In this document: positions 35,438 to 44,271 of the stretch, one piece after another
How positions within the stretch are numbered: position 1 is the first letter of the stretch
Layout of the letters: each line of letters starts with the position of its first letter
Assembly (NCBI RefSeq): GCF_000025185.1
Contig: NC_013720.1
Span: forward strand, 5,084,001-5,148,000
DNA from: Pirellula staleyi DSM 6068
GTDB lineage: Bacteria; Planctomycetota; Planctomycetia; Pirellulales; Pirellulaceae
Length of the DNA: 64,000 nucleotides
Reading direction: 5' to 3'
Translations under genes and position numbers: made by a program
The notes under the pieces: model-generated
The model's input: the letters and a program-made list of their open reading frames with translations, nothing else
What the model was told of the DNA's origin: nothing
The model's database searches: none

Positions 35438-36810
35438 AGGTTTTCCTCGAGCATCTTGGGACGAGAGCGACAAGCGAGCACACGTTCAGCCATTCCCGCA
35501 AGCGCAAAAACTTGACCTGCGATCGGCCCGACAAACTGTAGGCCACATGGTAACCCAGCGGCGCTCGTTCCGCACGGAATCGTGATCGCGGGGAGCCCGA
35601 CATAGCTCCACGGAAGATTGAGAAGAGCACTTCCGGTGCTTGTAGGTTCGGTGGCGGTGGTGACGGTGGACGGAAGCACGAAACAGCTGATCGGTTCATC
35701 GCCACTGGTCACCAGCACTTGCATCATCTGCTGACGGGTCGCGCGCTGATGGGCCAGCGCCGCGGCGTAGTCGACGGCCGACGTGGCGAGTCCTTCTTCA
35801 ATCAGGGCGGAAATCGTGGGCAAAAAATACTCGGGAAAGCGGGCATAATTTTCGCGATGCACTGCAGCCGCCTCAACCGCCATGATCCGGCGATGCATCG
35901 CTGGAACTTCATCGATGATCGGCGGGAGGGTGAGTGGGGCCATGCGCATCGACGACTGCAGTTTGCGAATCGCCGACTCTGTCGTCTGCTGCACATCGCT
36001 CGCCACACCCGCGAGAATCGGTCCCTCGGCAACACGCAGCACCATCGTCATCGGGCCGCTATCGACCCAGTCGTCGAACTGGCGATTCAGATACTCCACT
36101 TGTAAAAAGTCGATCGATACCGGTGGCACGCGCATCGCGATCGCTTTCCACACTTCGTACAAATCGCTCACGGTTCGCGCCAGGGGACCGACATGATCGA
36201 GGTGATACGACACCGGCACGACACCCCGCATATCGACACATCCGAAGCCTGGCTTGTAGCCAGCCACACCACAAAACGAGGCGGGACGAAGAATCGAACC
36301 GCCCGTTTGTGTGCCGATGGCGGCCAGACACATCTCGCTCGCCACAGCGGCGGCTGAACCGCTGCTGCTTCCACCGGGAGAACGCTGAAGATCCCATGGA
36401 TTGCGCGTCGCCGCTGGATCGAAGCAGGCAAATTGCGTGGTCACTGTTTTGCCAAGCATCACACAGCCAGCGGCGCGCAGCTGTTTTACGACCGGTGCAT
36501 CCTGCAGCGCGACATGTGATTTTCGGAGCGGAAATCCGGCACCGGTCGCGAGTCCTTCGACATCGATGATGTCCTTGATGCCGATCGGAATCCCATGCAG
36601 TGGCGAGCGAAATTCAAACCGAGCCGCTTCGCTATCGAGCGCGCGTGCCGCCGACAAAGCTCGCTCGCGATCGACGATCGTCCAGGCCTTCACGCGCTCG
36701 TCGAACTGGTCGATATTCGCCAGGCATTGCTCGGTAAGTTCTACGGCGGTGAGTTCCTGCGCGCGGAGCATCCGTGCAGCTTCTTCGATCGTCGGAAGTT
36801 TCGTCGTCAT
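35434..36810 (-). CDS. Amidase signature family enzyme
   Basis: The protein has HGIPIGIKDIIDV (catalytic Lys), SPGGSSSGSAAAVAS (cis-Ser) and QTGGSILRPA (nucleophile Ser): the Ser-Ser-Lys triad of amidase-signature hydrolases such as GatA relatives. The remaining segments (VGPLARTVSD, GLPAITIPCG, GLPCGLQFVG) fit the family well. It cleaves amide bonds in the cytoplasm; whether it serves a transamidosome is doubtful because no GatC or GatB is adjacent. ATG 36810 is chosen (MTTKLPT); an earlier start at 36822 is possible. The S9 peptidase overlaps its end. Confidence 0.87.
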   Translation of the reverse strand: MTTKLPTIEEAARMLRAQELTAVELTEQCLANIDQFDERVKAWTIVDRERALSAARALDSEAARFEFRSPLHGIPIGIKDIIDVEGLATGAGFPLRKSHVALQDAPVVKQLRAAGCVMLGKTVTTQFACFDPAATRNPWDLQRSPGGSSSGSAAAVASEMCLAAIGTQTGGSILRPASFCGVAGYKPGFGCVDMRGVVPVSYHLDHVGPLARTVSDLYEVWKAIAMRVPPVSIDFLQVEYLNRQFDDWVDSGPMTMVLRVAEGPILAGVASDVQQTTESAIRKLQSSMRMAPLTLPPIIDEVPAMHRRIMAVEAAAVHRENYARFPEYFLPTISALIEEGLATSAVDYAAALAHQRATRQQMMQVLVTSGDEPISCFVLPSTVTTATEPTSTGSALLNLPWSYVGLPAITIPCGTSAAGLPCGLQFVGPIAGQVFALAGMAERVLACRSRPKMLEENL

Positions 36811-36913
36811 GCGCCTCACCATACTCGCGCCGCTCCTCGGCTGGTAGTCTGGTAGGATCCTTGGCCCGAGAACTCCGTAGCAGCATCACTCCTTTGAGGT
36901 TTGGCAGCGCCGA

Positions 36914-37438
36914 ATGTCGATCGACCCAACCAATACACAGCGTCGCCCCGAGCTGATTCACGCGTCGGCCTACATTGCTCCCACTGCAGTGGTGATTGGC
37001 AACGTGGTCATCGAGGAGGAGGCGAGTGTTTGGCCACTCGCGGTGATTCGGGGCGACAGCGAGCGGATCGTGATCGGGGCAGGTTCGAACGTGCAAGACG
37101 GTTCAGTGCTGCATGCCGATCCCGATTTTCCCTGTGTGCTGGGAAAGCGGGTTACGATTGGCCATGCAGCGGTAGTGCATGGGGCGATCATCGACGACGA
37201 AGTAATGATCGGCATGCGAGCCATTGTGATGAACGGCGCGAAGATTGGCCGGGGGAGCATCGTGGGAGTCGGCGCGCTGGTGACCGAAGGGATGGTGCTC
37301 GAGCCGGGAAGCGTTGTGATCGGCCAGCCGGCGAAATTGCATCGCATGGCGAGTGAGAAGGATCGCGCACGAATCGAGCATGCCGCGACCCACTACATCG
37401 AGGCGGCAAAGATTTATCGCCAAGCCGAGAAAATGTGA
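36914..37438 (+). CDS. Gamma-carbonic anhydrase family protein
   Basis: The 174 residues form a left-handed beta-helix with hexapeptide repeats: YIAPTAVVIGNVVI, VWPLAVIRGD and IVIGAGSNVQDGSVLHAD. GHAAVVHG contributes two further His. The Gln-Asp-Gly-Ser and His positions match Cam/CaiE-type gamma carbonic anhydrases, with a trimeric metal site between subunits. Carbonic anhydrase activity is not certain, since many family members are inactive. It starts at ATG 36914, divergent from the amidase (103 nt). Confidence 0.83.
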   Translation: MSIDPTNTQRRPELIHASAYIAPTAVVIGNVVIEEEASVWPLAVIRGDSERIVIGAGSNVQDGSVLHADPDFPCVLGKRVTIGHAAVVHGAIIDDEVMIGMRAIVMNGAKIGRGSIVGVGALVTEGMVLEPGSVVIGQPAKLHRMASEKDRARIEHAATHYIEAAKIYRQAEKM

Positions 37439-37485
37439 GACGGGCCGAAAGCTTCGGAGCAAGTAGCTGATAGCAAGCTTGCGGG

Positions 37486-38037
37486 CTACTTCTTTTTGGT
37501 GCTGCAGGCATGCAGCACTGCGCAAGTGTTGCAGCTGCCGGTCTTGCAGCCGTTTTCGGCGTCGTCGGTGCCGCAGCCAGGACCACAGCCGTGCTCGAGC
37601 GTTTCGGCAAATTTATCGATGCCGGTCGCTTGGCGGAATTCGTCGGTCAGGGCGTCGCTCAGGGCGTCGAAACCCTCGGGAACTTCCCCCAGGAAGTGAA
37701 AAAAGACGCGCGAGCCGTCGAGCATCGGCTCGGCATCGAGAAGCACGGCTGGCATCCCTTGTCGCTCGAGCCACTGCTGACAAACGTCGAGCGCCTCGGC
37801 CTTTTTGCGATCGAGTCGCGCGAGGAGCAGGTCATCTTCGACCGTCACCCCCCGCAACAGCACGCCGTCGGCATAGCCGCTCGCCTGCTCGATGGGGGAG
37901 AGGACATCCCCCACTTCAAGGCCACGCCGGGTGCGCAGCACCACGCGGCTGCCGCGCGCGTAGCGGGCCGCATCGGGGGCGGTAAACCGGCCGACTTCTC
38001 CCACCACTCCGACGCGTACCCAATGCTGGCCTAACAA
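37486..38037 (-). CDS. PSP1-domain protein with cysteine-rich tail
   Basis: The 183 residues start from TTG 38037 (LGQHWVRVGVVGEVGRF). The N-terminal 120 residues resemble the PSP1 C-terminal domain (RGSRVVLRTRRGLEVGDVL, KKAEALDVCQQWLERQG, RVFFHFLGEV), found in bacterial proteins linked to sporulation or DNA/RNA functions. The final 45 residues contain nine cysteines, starting HGCGPGCGTDD and ending HACSTKKK, probably a metal or disulfide cluster. The function is unknown. It is convergent with the gamma-CA gene (47 nt). Confidence 0.6.
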   Translation of the reverse strand: MLGQHWVRVGVVGEVGRFTAPDAARYARGSRVVLRTRRGLEVGDVLSPIEQASGYADGVLLRGVTVEDDLLLARLDRKKAEALDVCQQWLERQGMPAVLLDAEPMLDGSRVFFHFLGEVPEGFDALSDALTDEFRQATGIDKFAETLEHGCGPGCGTDDAENGCKTGSCNTCAVLHACSTKKK

Positions 38038-38225
38038 CGGCGAGTTCCAGTCGTTACTATGTTGTGGTTCGAATCTGATGGGTCCTGTTGCCCACTACCC
38101 TATGTTCGCAAGCCTCAGGCCTAGCGCCAAGCGGTCGCGAGCAGGTGGAGCGGCAGCTGCCCAAGTATCGACAGAATCACGGTTTGCAAAGCTTCAGCAC
38201 TCTCCAGCGCGAGATTCAACGACCT

Positions 38226-39248
38226 ATGCTTCCATCGGCCGAGCCCCTCACGTCCACTGCTATCTCCTGGTCCGAGCTCGCTGAAAGTGTGCTCGCAGGG
38301 CACCAAATCACCGAAGCGGAAGCGCTCGCGCTGCTGCGGGCCCCCGATCACGAGCTGCTCGACATCATGGCTGCTGCCTACAAAGTGCGGCATCGCTACT
38401 GGACCAACACAGTGCAGCTGTACTTCCTGATGAACGCCAAGAGCGGCCTTTGTCCCGAAGATTGCTCGTACTGCTCGCAGAGCAAAGTCTCGGAAGCAGA
38501 AATTCCGAAGTACAACATCCTCAGCCGCGATAAGTTGCTCGACGGTGCCCGTGTGGCAGCCGAGCGGGGCAGCAAGACCTACTGCATCGTCATTTCAGCG
38601 CGAGGACCGAGCGAACGCGAACTGGCGGCTGTCGAAAAGATCGTCCCCGAGATCAAAAGCCAGTACGACATGGACGTCTGCGCATGCCTCGGGCTGCTGA
38701 CACCTGACCAGGCGAAGCGACTAGCGGCTGCCGGGGTCGATAAGGTGAATCACAACCTCAACACCAGCGCCGAGCATTACAAAACGATCTGCACCACGCA
38801 TACCTACCAAGATCGGCTCGACACACTGTCGGCTGTTCGCTCGGCTGGAATGAAACTCTGCAGCGGCGGCATCATCGGCATGGGTGAGCAAGATCACGAC
38901 GTTGTGCAGATGGCGTTTGAACTCCGCTCGCTCGGTGTCGAGTCGATTCCGCTCAACTTCCTCAACGCGATTGATGGGACACCGCTCGAAAAGAGCAATA
39001 CCCTCACGCCGCAGTACTGCCTCAAGTCGCTGGCCATGATGCGGCTGGCCAATCCCAAGAGCGAGATCCGCATCGCCGGTGGTCGCGAACTGCACCTCGG
39101 TAGCCTGCAAGCCTTGGGGCTTTATGCCGCCAATTCGCTGTTCGTAGGTGACTACCTGACGACGAAGGGTCAGCCCCCAGAAGCGGATTACAAGATGATC
39201 CGCGAAATGGGTTTTGTCGTCACCAAAGAAGAGCAAGTGGCTGAGTAG
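38226..39248 (+). CDS. bioB: Biotin synthase
   Basis: The 340 residues from ATG 38226 carry the radical-SAM motif GLCPEDCSYC (Cys about 76, 80, 83), which binds the [4Fe-4S] cluster. TYCIVISARGPS, DKVNHNLNTS and CSGGIIGMGE follow, with IRIAGGRELHLG near the end; all are BioB signatures, including the residues holding the second [2Fe-2S] cluster. It inserts sulfur into dethiobiotin to give biotin. A TTG-started extension to 38088 lacks conservation. No other biotin gene is near. A bidirectional terminator follows. Confidence 0.93.
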   Translation: MLPSAEPLTSTAISWSELAESVLAGHQITEAEALALLRAPDHELLDIMAAAYKVRHRYWTNTVQLYFLMNAKSGLCPEDCSYCSQSKVSEAEIPKYNILSRDKLLDGARVAAERGSKTYCIVISARGPSERELAAVEKIVPEIKSQYDMDVCACLGLLTPDQAKRLAAAGVDKVNHNLNTSAEHYKTICTTHTYQDRLDTLSAVRSAGMKLCSGGIIGMGEQDHDVVQMAFELRSLGVESIPLNFLNAIDGTPLEKSNTLTPQYCLKSLAMMRLANPKSEIRIAGGRELHLGSLQALGLYAANSLFVGDYLTTKGQPPEADYKMIREMGFVVTKEEQVAE

Positions 39249-39291
39249 GGCGGGCCATCCTTCGCGTCTAAAACGAAATAACCAAAACGAA

Positions 39292-39334
39292 AAAGCCTCG
39301 CCTAAGTTTTCACTCGGGCGAGGCTTTATTTTTT
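39292..39334. terminator. Bidirectional terminator between bioB and the propeller gene
   Basis: AAAGCCTCGCC (39292-39302) pairs with GGCGAGGCTTT (39317-39327) around a 14-nt loop. A TTTATTTTTTT run follows on the plus strand, and A's on the other side give a T-run on the minus strand. It serves both convergent genes. Confidence 0.85.
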
Positions 39335-39375
39335 TCGACGAAGATCATCGCACTTGCGGTGCGAACTGTTCGAAC

Positions 39376-40410
39376 TTACAGGCCGGGGGCAATCTTGACG
39401 AGCGAGCCCTTGGTGCCAGCTTGCGACCCTTCTTCGGTTGGGCCGATGACGGTGATATACATCTCGCCATCTTTGCCAAACGCAATGGCGGTGGGCTTAT
39501 CGAGCGAGGCAATCTTCACAGGCTTGATCGTTTGCTTACCATCGACTTCCGACTGATCGAGACGGAAGAGGCCTGCTTCGGTAGGAGCCATCCATGCGAA
39601 ATCGGTGGCGTAGAGCAAGCCCTTCGGCGAGTAGGCAATGCCGGTGATGTCGTACAGCCCTGCTTCGAGGTTGAGGATCGACTTGCCGGTCTTGGCGCTA
39701 TAGAAGGTGACCAAGCCATCGTGGGGCTTGTTGATTTCGCCCATTTGACCGATCACCACTTCGCCGCGTGGGCTGATGGTAACACCGACAGGTGCGTCGA
39801 CTTCCACTTGCTCTTTCGTGGCGATCGAGCGGGTGAGAGGGCCGAACTTCGTGCCGTCGATATCGATTTTCGAGACCCAGCCTTTGGTGTCGTCGCCATT
39901 GCAGGTGACGTAAATGGCGTTGGCCGTGGCTGCCAGACCGTAGAGGTTGCCTTCAGGCTTCACATCGTCGGTGGCAGCGAGTGGGCCGAGCTTGGCCTTC
40001 ACATCTTTGTCGAAATCGAGAGCCTTACCGCCGGGAGCAGGGACGGTGAAGACCCGCACGAATTCTTCGCCATCGACAAAACCGCCGTCGCCGACCACCA
40101 GAGTATTTTGATCGAGGAACACGAGCCCCAGTGGGCCGATGTCGTACTTAGGACCTTTGCCGTAGATATCTTTGGGATAGCCGACGATCACATCTTCGAG
40201 CTTGCCATCGACCACACGAACGACGCGACCAGCGGCGCTATCGGCAATGAAGACGGTGCCGGTCGTTGGCTGTACGGCGAGACCGCAAGGATTCGACAGT
40301 CCCGAGACAACGGTCTCGACCTTGGCATCTTCGGCCGATACCACCTGTGAAGTGAAGGTGAGACCGAGCGCTACGAGAGCGGCGGCAATCCAGTTGATCG
40401 TTCGTTTCAT
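39376..40410 (-). CDS. Secreted NHL/SMP-30-like beta-propeller protein
   Basis: ATG 40410 lies just after GGGAGAA. The 344-residue protein has a clean signal peptide (MKRTINWIAAALVALGLTFT, cleavage near VSA-ED). The body is made of repeated blades such as GLAVQPTTGTVFIADSAAGRV, LVFLDQNTLVVGDGG, GVTISPRGEVVIGQ and GIAYSPKGLLYATD, typical of NHL/SMP-30 propellers. No catalytic metal set is obvious. It is likely a periplasmic binding or lactonase-like protein. The cytochrome c peroxidase gene lies 307 nt upstream on the same strand. Confidence 0.75.
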   Translation of the reverse strand: MKRTINWIAAALVALGLTFTSQVVSAEDAKVETVVSGLSNPCGLAVQPTTGTVFIADSAAGRVVRVVDGKLEDVIVGYPKDIYGKGPKYDIGPLGLVFLDQNTLVVGDGGFVDGEEFVRVFTVPAPGGKALDFDKDVKAKLGPLAATDDVKPEGNLYGLAATANAIYVTCNGDDTKGWVSKIDIDGTKFGPLTRSIATKEQVEVDAPVGVTISPRGEVVIGQMGEINKPHDGLVTFYSAKTGKSILNLEAGLYDITGIAYSPKGLLYATDFAWMAPTEAGLFRLDQSEVDGKQTIKPVKIASLDKPTAIAFGKDGEMYITVIGPTEEGSQAGTKGSLVKIAPGL

Positions 40411-40717
40411 CAGCAAATTCTCCCAATGCAAAAGTGCGCTCGTAAGCGCCGAGGAAATAGTTCCAAGCGTATCGTTTCTGTGAGTCGAGCGGCACGAAGG
40501 TGCGACGCGTGACTCCCCCAAGCGTTTTCGTGATCGCGAAGCGACAGCCCCCATTATGCAGCTGCCGCAACGCTCTTGTTGTCGCTGATTTTCGCGCGTT
40601 CTGCCACCCAGGCAGCGCGCATCGTCAGACTGTGCAGCTTACGAAGCTCGCGCGATGAGGGTTCACCGGGCGAGCTTCACCAGGGGCAGATGGCTCGTAT
40701 TTCGAGAGGAATAGCGA
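40411..40717. other. Gap of 307 nt, nothing recognised
   Basis: The region between the cytochrome c peroxidase and propeller genes shows no gene-like frame, and only the minus-strand GGGAGAA ribosome-binding site at its lower end is clear. No promoter or terminator could be supported. Confidence 0.4.
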
Positions 40718-41743
40718 CTACTGAGGGAGTTCTGGAGCCTTCACGTCGGGATAGCTGGGGCTGGCGAGTCCTTCTTTCATGAAGGTCACGAGATCAGCTT
40801 TTTCCTGAGCGGTGAGCTTGAGAGGGAAGATTTCTTCGTCGAGATAATCGTTCGAAGTGCCACCCTTATCGTAGTAGTCGACCACTTCTTCGAGAGTCTT
40901 GTGGCTCCCATCGTGCATGTAGGGAGCGGTGCGATGGATTTCACGCAGCGTAGGAGTTTTGAACGCCCCCTTATCACCCTCTTGCTTGCTGATGGCGTGA
41001 CGTCCCAGGTCGGGCTCGGACTTGTCGAAGCCGACTCCCAGGTTGTGGAACGCGCCATCCATGAAGTTCGGACCACTATGGCAGCTGCTGCAGTTCGCCT
41101 TGCCGGTGAAGAGCTTGAGACCGCGCTGAGCTGCTTCCGAAAGCGCTGTTTTGTCGCCAGCTTTGAAGCGATCGTACGGCGCATCGCCCGAGAGAATCGT
41201 GCGCTCGAATGCGGCAATCGCTTTGGCGAGCGTGTCGGGGGTGCAGTCGCTGCCGAACACTTTTTGGAACTGCTCGCGATAGCCCGCGATGCTGTTGATC
41301 CGTTTCACCGCTTCTTCAATCGAGAGATCCATTTCGACAGGGTTGGCGATCGGTCCGAGCGCTTGCCCTTCGAGATGAGCAGCGCGGCCATCCCAAAACT
41401 GCAGCGAACTGTAGGCCGAGTTGATAATCGTGGGAGTGTTACGTCCACCCAGTTCACCGCGCACACCCACGGCAAAGGCTTCGCCGTTGCTGTAGCCCTT
41501 CGCCGGATCGTGGCAGGTGGCGCAGCTCATGGTGTTGTCTTTCGACAACCGTTTATCGAAGTAGAGTTGCTTGCCGAGAGCCACTTTTTCAGCGGTCATC
41601 GGATTATCTTTGGGAACGGGAACCGCCTTGAGACCAGCGGGAACCGTGGGGAGCGACGCTTCTCCCACAGCCATTGCCAGCGGAGCAATGACGGCGAGAG
41701 CACCAACTGAACCGAGCAACCATTTCACAAGCGAGCGACGCAT
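40718..41743 (-). CDS. Dihaem cytochrome c peroxidase
   Basis: The 341 residues have a signal peptide (LVKWLLGSVGALAVIAPLAM) and two haem c motifs, CATCH (about 74-78) and CSSCH (218-222). Between them lie RNTPTIINSAYSSLQFWDGRAA and LQ/GPIANPVEM segments typical of CcpA/MauG-type peroxidases, and FKTPTLREIHRTAPYMHDG closes the second domain. It reduces hydrogen peroxide in the periplasm with electrons from small cytochromes. Both haem motifs are intact. It stands downstream of leuCD on the same strand (173 nt from leuD's end). Confidence 0.9.
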   Translation of the reverse strand: MRRSLVKWLLGSVGALAVIAPLAMAVGEASLPTVPAGLKAVPVPKDNPMTAEKVALGKQLYFDKRLSKDNTMSCATCHDPAKGYSNGEAFAVGVRGELGGRNTPTIINSAYSSLQFWDGRAAHLEGQALGPIANPVEMDLSIEEAVKRINSIAGYREQFQKVFGSDCTPDTLAKAIAAFERTILSGDAPYDRFKAGDKTALSEAAQRGLKLFTGKANCSSCHSGPNFMDGAFHNLGVGFDKSEPDLGRHAISKQEGDKGAFKTPTLREIHRTAPYMHDGSHKTLEEVVDYYDKGGTSNDYLDEEIFPLKLTAQEKADLVTFMKEGLASPSYPDVKAPELPQ

Positions 41744-41915
41744 CCTGATGGCTCCAAACGCGGGGAGATTTCGAGGTGGGATTGAACCTGCCGTGCTTTC
41801 GATTCCTCGGCCGCGAAGAACCGATCACCGCCTGTTTATTGTTGCCATTTGGCAAGCGAGTCGCAATCGCGTGTGCAAAAGCGACCGAAATTCGCGTGAC
41901 GAGCCTTGCAGTCGA

Positions 41916-42518
41916 CTAACCAGCAACTGGTGCCATGCCACGTGCGTTTTCAAACGCCGTGATTTTGTCGGCCAGTTGCAAGGTGAGGGCAATATCGTCG
42001 AGACCATTCAGCAGGCAGTGGCGACGGAATTCGTCGAGATCGAACGGGATCGAAATTCCTTCCCCCACGATCGTTTTCTTTTCGAGATCGACCGTCAGCT
42101 GCAAAGTGCCGCCAGCTGCTTTTTCAAAGAGGGACTGCACTTGCTCTTCGCTCAAACGAATCGGCAGTGTGCCGTTTTTGAAGCAGTTGTTGTAGAAAAT
42201 GTCGGCAAACGAGGGAGCGATGACGACGCGGAAGCCATAGTTTTCGATCGCCCAGACAGCATGTTCGCGCGAGCTGCCACAGCCGAAGTTGCGGCGCGCG
42301 AGCAGGATGCTGGCCCCTTGGGCCGCTGGCTTGTTGAGTTCGAAATCGGGGTTCGGCGTGGTGCCGTCGTCGAAATAGCGCCAGTCGAAAAACAGGAACG
42401 GGCCGTAGCCGGTCCGCTCAATTCGCTTGAGGAACTGCTTGGGGATGATCTGATCGGTATCGACGTTGGCTCGGTCCATCGCGACCACGAGCCCTTGGTG
42501 TACGGTGAGCTTTTGCAT
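41916..42518 (-). CDS. leuD: 3-isopropylmalate dehydratase small subunit
   Basis: The 200-residue protein matches Leu[54 protein letters not shown] and [13 protein letters not shown]. It forms with LeuC the isomerase that converts 2-isopropylmalate to 3-isopropylmalate in leucine synthesis. It begins 66 nt after leuC ends on the same strand. Its length is normal and no key residue is missing. Confidence 0.94.
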   Translation of the reverse strand: MQKLTVHQGLVVAMDRANVDTDQIIPKQFLKRIERTGYGPFLFFDWRYFDDGTTPNPDFELNKPAAQGASILLARRNFGCGSSREHAVWAIENYGFRVVIAPSFADIFYNNCFKNGTLPIRLSEEQVQSLFEKAAGGTLQLTVDLEKKTIVGEGISIPFDLDEFRRHCLLNGLDDIALTLQLADKITAFENARGMAPVAG

Positions 42519-42584
42519 ATGCGTGAATAAGTTTCGAAGAAGTGTGCGTGAGTGCCGAGCTGGAGAGCGAGAATTACGAGGTGA

Positions 42585-44006
42585 TTAGGCCTTGTAGTCC
42601 CACTGACGGATGTCGACAAAGTGTCCCGAAACAGCAGCGGCAGCGGCCATTGCGGGGCTGACGAGGTGAGTCCGACCACCCTTGCCTTGGCGACCTTCGA
42701 AGTTCCGGTTGCTGGTCGATGCACAGCGCTCGCCGGGGGCCAGTTTGTCGGGGTTCATCGCCAGGCACATGCTGCAGCCCGCTTCTCGCCAATCGAAACC
42801 GGCTTCTTTGAACACCTTATCGAGCCCTTCGGCTTCAGCTTCGCGTTTCACTTGACCACTGCCGGGCACAACCATGGCGCTGACCGTGGGCGAAACTCGG
42901 TAGCCCTTGACCACCGCTGCTGCGGCGCGAAGATCGCCGATGCGACCGTTGGTGCACGAGCCGATAAACACTCGGTTGATCGCAATCTTCTCGATCGGGG
43001 TGCCAGCTTCGAGCCCCATGTAATCAAGCGCGCTGGCAGTCGCTTTCTGCTCGGTGGGATCGGTGAAATCGCCGGGGCTGGGAACCTTGGCAATTACCGG
43101 GGCGACTTGGCCAGGGTTGGTGCCCCAAGTGACCTGTGGCGAGATGTCAGACGCTTTGTACACGAGCGTTTTGTCGTAAGTGCAGCCTGGATCGCTGGGG
43201 AGGAGTTTCCACTTTTCGACAGCGGCATCGAAGGCAGCCCCCTGGGGGGCGAAGTCGCGACCGCGCACGTATTCGAACGTCGTTTCGTCGGGAGCGATCA
43301 TACCGGCGCGAGCGCCCGCTTCGATCGACATATTGCAGACCGTCATCCGCTCTTCCATGTTCAGGTTGCGGATCGCTTCACCGGTGTATTCGATCACATA
43401 GCCAGTGCCGCCATCGGTGGTGATCTGACCGATGAGGAAGAGGATCAAGTCCTTCGCCGTCACGCCGCGGCCCAGTTTGCCATCAACACGCAGCTCGAGT
43501 GTTTTGGGGAGCGACTGCAGGAGCGTTTGTGTCGCGAGAACATGCTCGACTTCGCTCGTGCCGATGCCGAACGCCAAAGCGCCGAACGCGCCGTGCGTGG
43601 CGGTGTGGCTGTCGCCGCACACGATCGTCATGCCCGGCTGGGTGAAGCCGTTCTCGGGGCCGATGACGTGCACGATCCCTTGGCGGACATCGTGCATGTC
43701 GTAGAGACGAATGCCGAACTCTTTGCAGTTGTTGCGCAAGCACTCGACCTGTGCGAGCGAAATCGGGTCGGTGATCGGCAGGCTGCGATCGCTAGTCGGA
43801 ATGTTGTGATCGGGAGTCGCTACCGTTAGCTCAGGACGCCGTACCTTGCGACCTGCCAGCCGCAGCCCTTCGAAGGCCTGGGGACTGGTGACTTCGTGCA
43901 CCAGGTGCAGGTCGATATAGAGCACCGACTGTTTACCGGGTTGAGCATGTACAACGTGATTGTCCCAGATTTTCTGGAACATCGTCCGCGGAGCTGTGGC
44001 GGTCAT
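42585..44006 (-). CDS. leuC: 3-isopropylmalate dehydratase large subunit
   Basis: The 473 residues carry the aconitase-family signatures: [48 protein letters not shown] and [10 protein letters not shown]. The last two supply the three cysteines of the [4Fe-4S] cluster. It works with LeuD, whose gene is directly downstream. No leader peptide rich in Leu codons or attenuator was found in the 265-nt gap upstream. Confidence 0.95.
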   Translation of the reverse strand: MTATAPRTMFQKIWDNHVVHAQPGKQSVLYIDLHLVHEVTSPQAFEGLRLAGRKVRRPELTVATPDHNIPTSDRSLPITDPISLAQVECLRNNCKEFGIRLYDMHDVRQGIVHVIGPENGFTQPGMTIVCGDSHTATHGAFGALAFGIGTSEVEHVLATQTLLQSLPKTLELRVDGKLGRGVTAKDLILFLIGQITTDGGTGYVIEYTGEAIRNLNMEERMTVCNMSIEAGARAGMIAPDETTFEYVRGRDFAPQGAAFDAAVEKWKLLPSDPGCTYDKTLVYKASDISPQVTWGTNPGQVAPVIAKVPSPGDFTDPTEQKATASALDYMGLEAGTPIEKIAINRVFIGSCTNGRIGDLRAAAAVVKGYRVSPTVSAMVVPGSGQVKREAEAEGLDKVFKEAGFDWREAGCSMCLAMNPDKLAPGERCASTSNRNFEGRQGKGGRTHLVSPAMAAAAAVSGHFVDIRQWDYKA

Positions 44007-44209
44007 GGCGTTTCAAACGAGTCCGTAAATCACACGAAAACAAGAAGGCGGCCCGGCTGGCGATCGGTTGCTAACTCGGCCGTAACGAATCTTCAATTAT
44101 AGATGACTGGCGGTCGTCAGGCGAGGGCTTGGCGGGAACTTGCGTGACCTCCGTTTTGCAGCAAAAGCAGAGCTGCGTCAAAACGGCTCAGCGGAGCCTC
44201 GAGCCCTTA

Positions 44210-44228
44210 AAAAACGGTCACTTTGACC
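44210..44228 (-). terminator. Weak terminator after the kinase gene
   Basis: On the minus strand GGTCA-AAG-TGACC (44228-44216) is followed by GTTTTTTAA. The stem has only five pairs but the T-run is strong. It lies 44 nt after the kinase stop and before leuC. Confidence 0.5.
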
Positions 44229-44271
44229 AGTTTGGCAAAGCGCGGAAATGAGCTATCCCGCCAGCAGCGAA

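Noticed and set aside
38040-38075. GGTTCGAATC resembling a tRNA T-arm
   Set aside because: The flanking bases do not form a five-pair T-stem, and no anticodon or acceptor stem can be folded around it.
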